From positions 1 to 40,225 of the forward strand of contig JAJEBN010000054.1 of NCBI GenBank assembly GCA_022822525.1: a stretch of DNA of 40,225 nt. The letters are read 5' to 3'. The position numbers were made by a program, and so were the translations under genes. Positions 40,015 through 40,225 of this stretch are shown here, one piece after another (the first letter of the stretch is position 1; each line of letters starts with the position of its first letter). Under the pieces are notes generated by a model. It was not told the origin of the DNA, did no database searches, and saw only the letters and a list, made by a program, of their open reading frames with translations. This DNA is from Acidimicrobiia bacterium. Lineage in GTDB: Bacteria > Actinomycetota > Acidimicrobiia > Acidimicrobiales > Poriferisodalaceae.

Positions 40015-40225
40015 TCAGCTCGCGGGGCCGTAGGTGTAGCGGCCTATGGCGTCGAGGGTGAGCTGGCGCAGTGCGTTGCAGCTTCCGATTCGGATGATCA
40101 GCGGCTCGTTGGCGATCATGGCGAACGTGAGCACGTCGCCGTTGGGCGCAGTGCTGACCCCGGCGACGGCGGAGCTGTCGTTGAGCTGACCGCCCTTGGC
40201 GAAGACCGTGTTCGCCGGGCCTTGC
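40015..40225 (-). CDS. D-alanyl-D-alanine carboxypeptidase/PBP4-type protein, C-terminal end only
   Basis: The last 69 or so codons of a minus-strand gene that runs off the right edge. It reads ANTVFAKGGQLNDSSAVAGV, then NGDVLTFAMIANEPLI and ends RYTYGPAS. AKGG in this context corresponds to the KTG box of serine peptidase family S13 (DacB/PBP4), which trims peptidoglycan stem peptides outside the membrane. The usual T of KTG is replaced by G. The SxxK and SxN motifs are outside the window, so the call is moderate. Confidence 0.55.
   Translation of the reverse strand, partial: QGPANTVFAKGGQLNDSSAVAGVSTAPNGDVLTFAMIANEPLIIRIGSCNALRQLTLDAIGRYTYGPAS

Noticed and set aside
1..40225. CRISPR array, tRNA or rRNA genes, complete insertion sequence
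   Set aside because: Read through both strands by eye: the only evenly spaced repeats are the four degenerate 23-bp units, which have no spacers; no tRNA cloverleaf, rRNA or transposase sequence was recognised.

Overview
The window is GC-rich (roughly two thirds G+C by eye) with many GTG starts, few strong Shine-Dalgarno sites and an actinobacterial gene style: PcrA-type helicase with a C-terminal RNA-polymerase-binding domain, AbrB/PIN and RHH/PIN toxin-antitoxin genes, a DUF1330 protein, a PPOX-fold flavin/F420-type oxidoreductase, a PaaX-type regulator and several Rieske oxygenases. My best guess is a member of the Actinomycetota, probably class Acidimicrobiia. That placement is an inference from gene content, not from a marker-gene tree.

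Layout. 1-197 is the 3' end of guaA. 202-3212 is an accessory patch: a decayed nuclease-like fragment, an AAA/DUF4143 ATPase on the minus strand, a VapBC-type toxin-antitoxin pair and four 23-bp degenerate tandem repeats. 3350-8987 is core metabolism and repair: argJ overlapping pcrA/uvrD, then sucC-sucD. 9083-11956 holds a GT4 glycosyltransferase, a small membrane protein and a flippase/synthase-like UPF0104 membrane protein. 12113-23266 is rich in oxidative catabolism: an enoyl-CoA hydratase, a small fragment that looks like a cytochrome P450 heme-ligand loop, DUF1330 and PPOX proteins, three Rieske-type oxygenase alpha subunits, a VOC protein, a geranylgeranyl-reductase-type flavoprotein, folD, and a PaaX-type regulator facing the third Rieske operon. 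23357-24346 is malate dehydrogenase. 24399-25245 is another toxin-antitoxin-like scrap with an XRE regulator and an AbrB antitoxin that has lost its toxin.

25446-40000 is one long plus-strand catabolic block: bifunctional PutA, a DAO-type FAD oxidoreductase, an Asp/Glu/hydantoin racemase, a DUF917 protein translationally coupled to a hydantoinase/oxoprolinase-type protein, an M19 dipeptidase, a PucR-type regulator, and a ribose-type ABC importer (lipoprotein binding protein, double ATPase, permease). A coherent reading is uptake of a small nitrogen-containing cyclic or peptide-like compound, ring opening or hydrolysis, racemisation, and oxidation of the amino acid released, with proline/P5C going to glutamate. 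The substrate cannot be read from the sequence. The window ends in the C-terminus of a convergent D-Ala-D-Ala carboxypeptidase.

Two regulatory patterns stand out. Eight genes have a TAnnnT-type -10 element ending 6-8 nt before the start codon and no Shine-Dalgarno site, the arrangement expected of leaderless transcripts. A 40-bp near-perfect palindrome sits over the promoter of the third Rieske operon, opposite the divergent paaX-like gene, and is a strong candidate operator.
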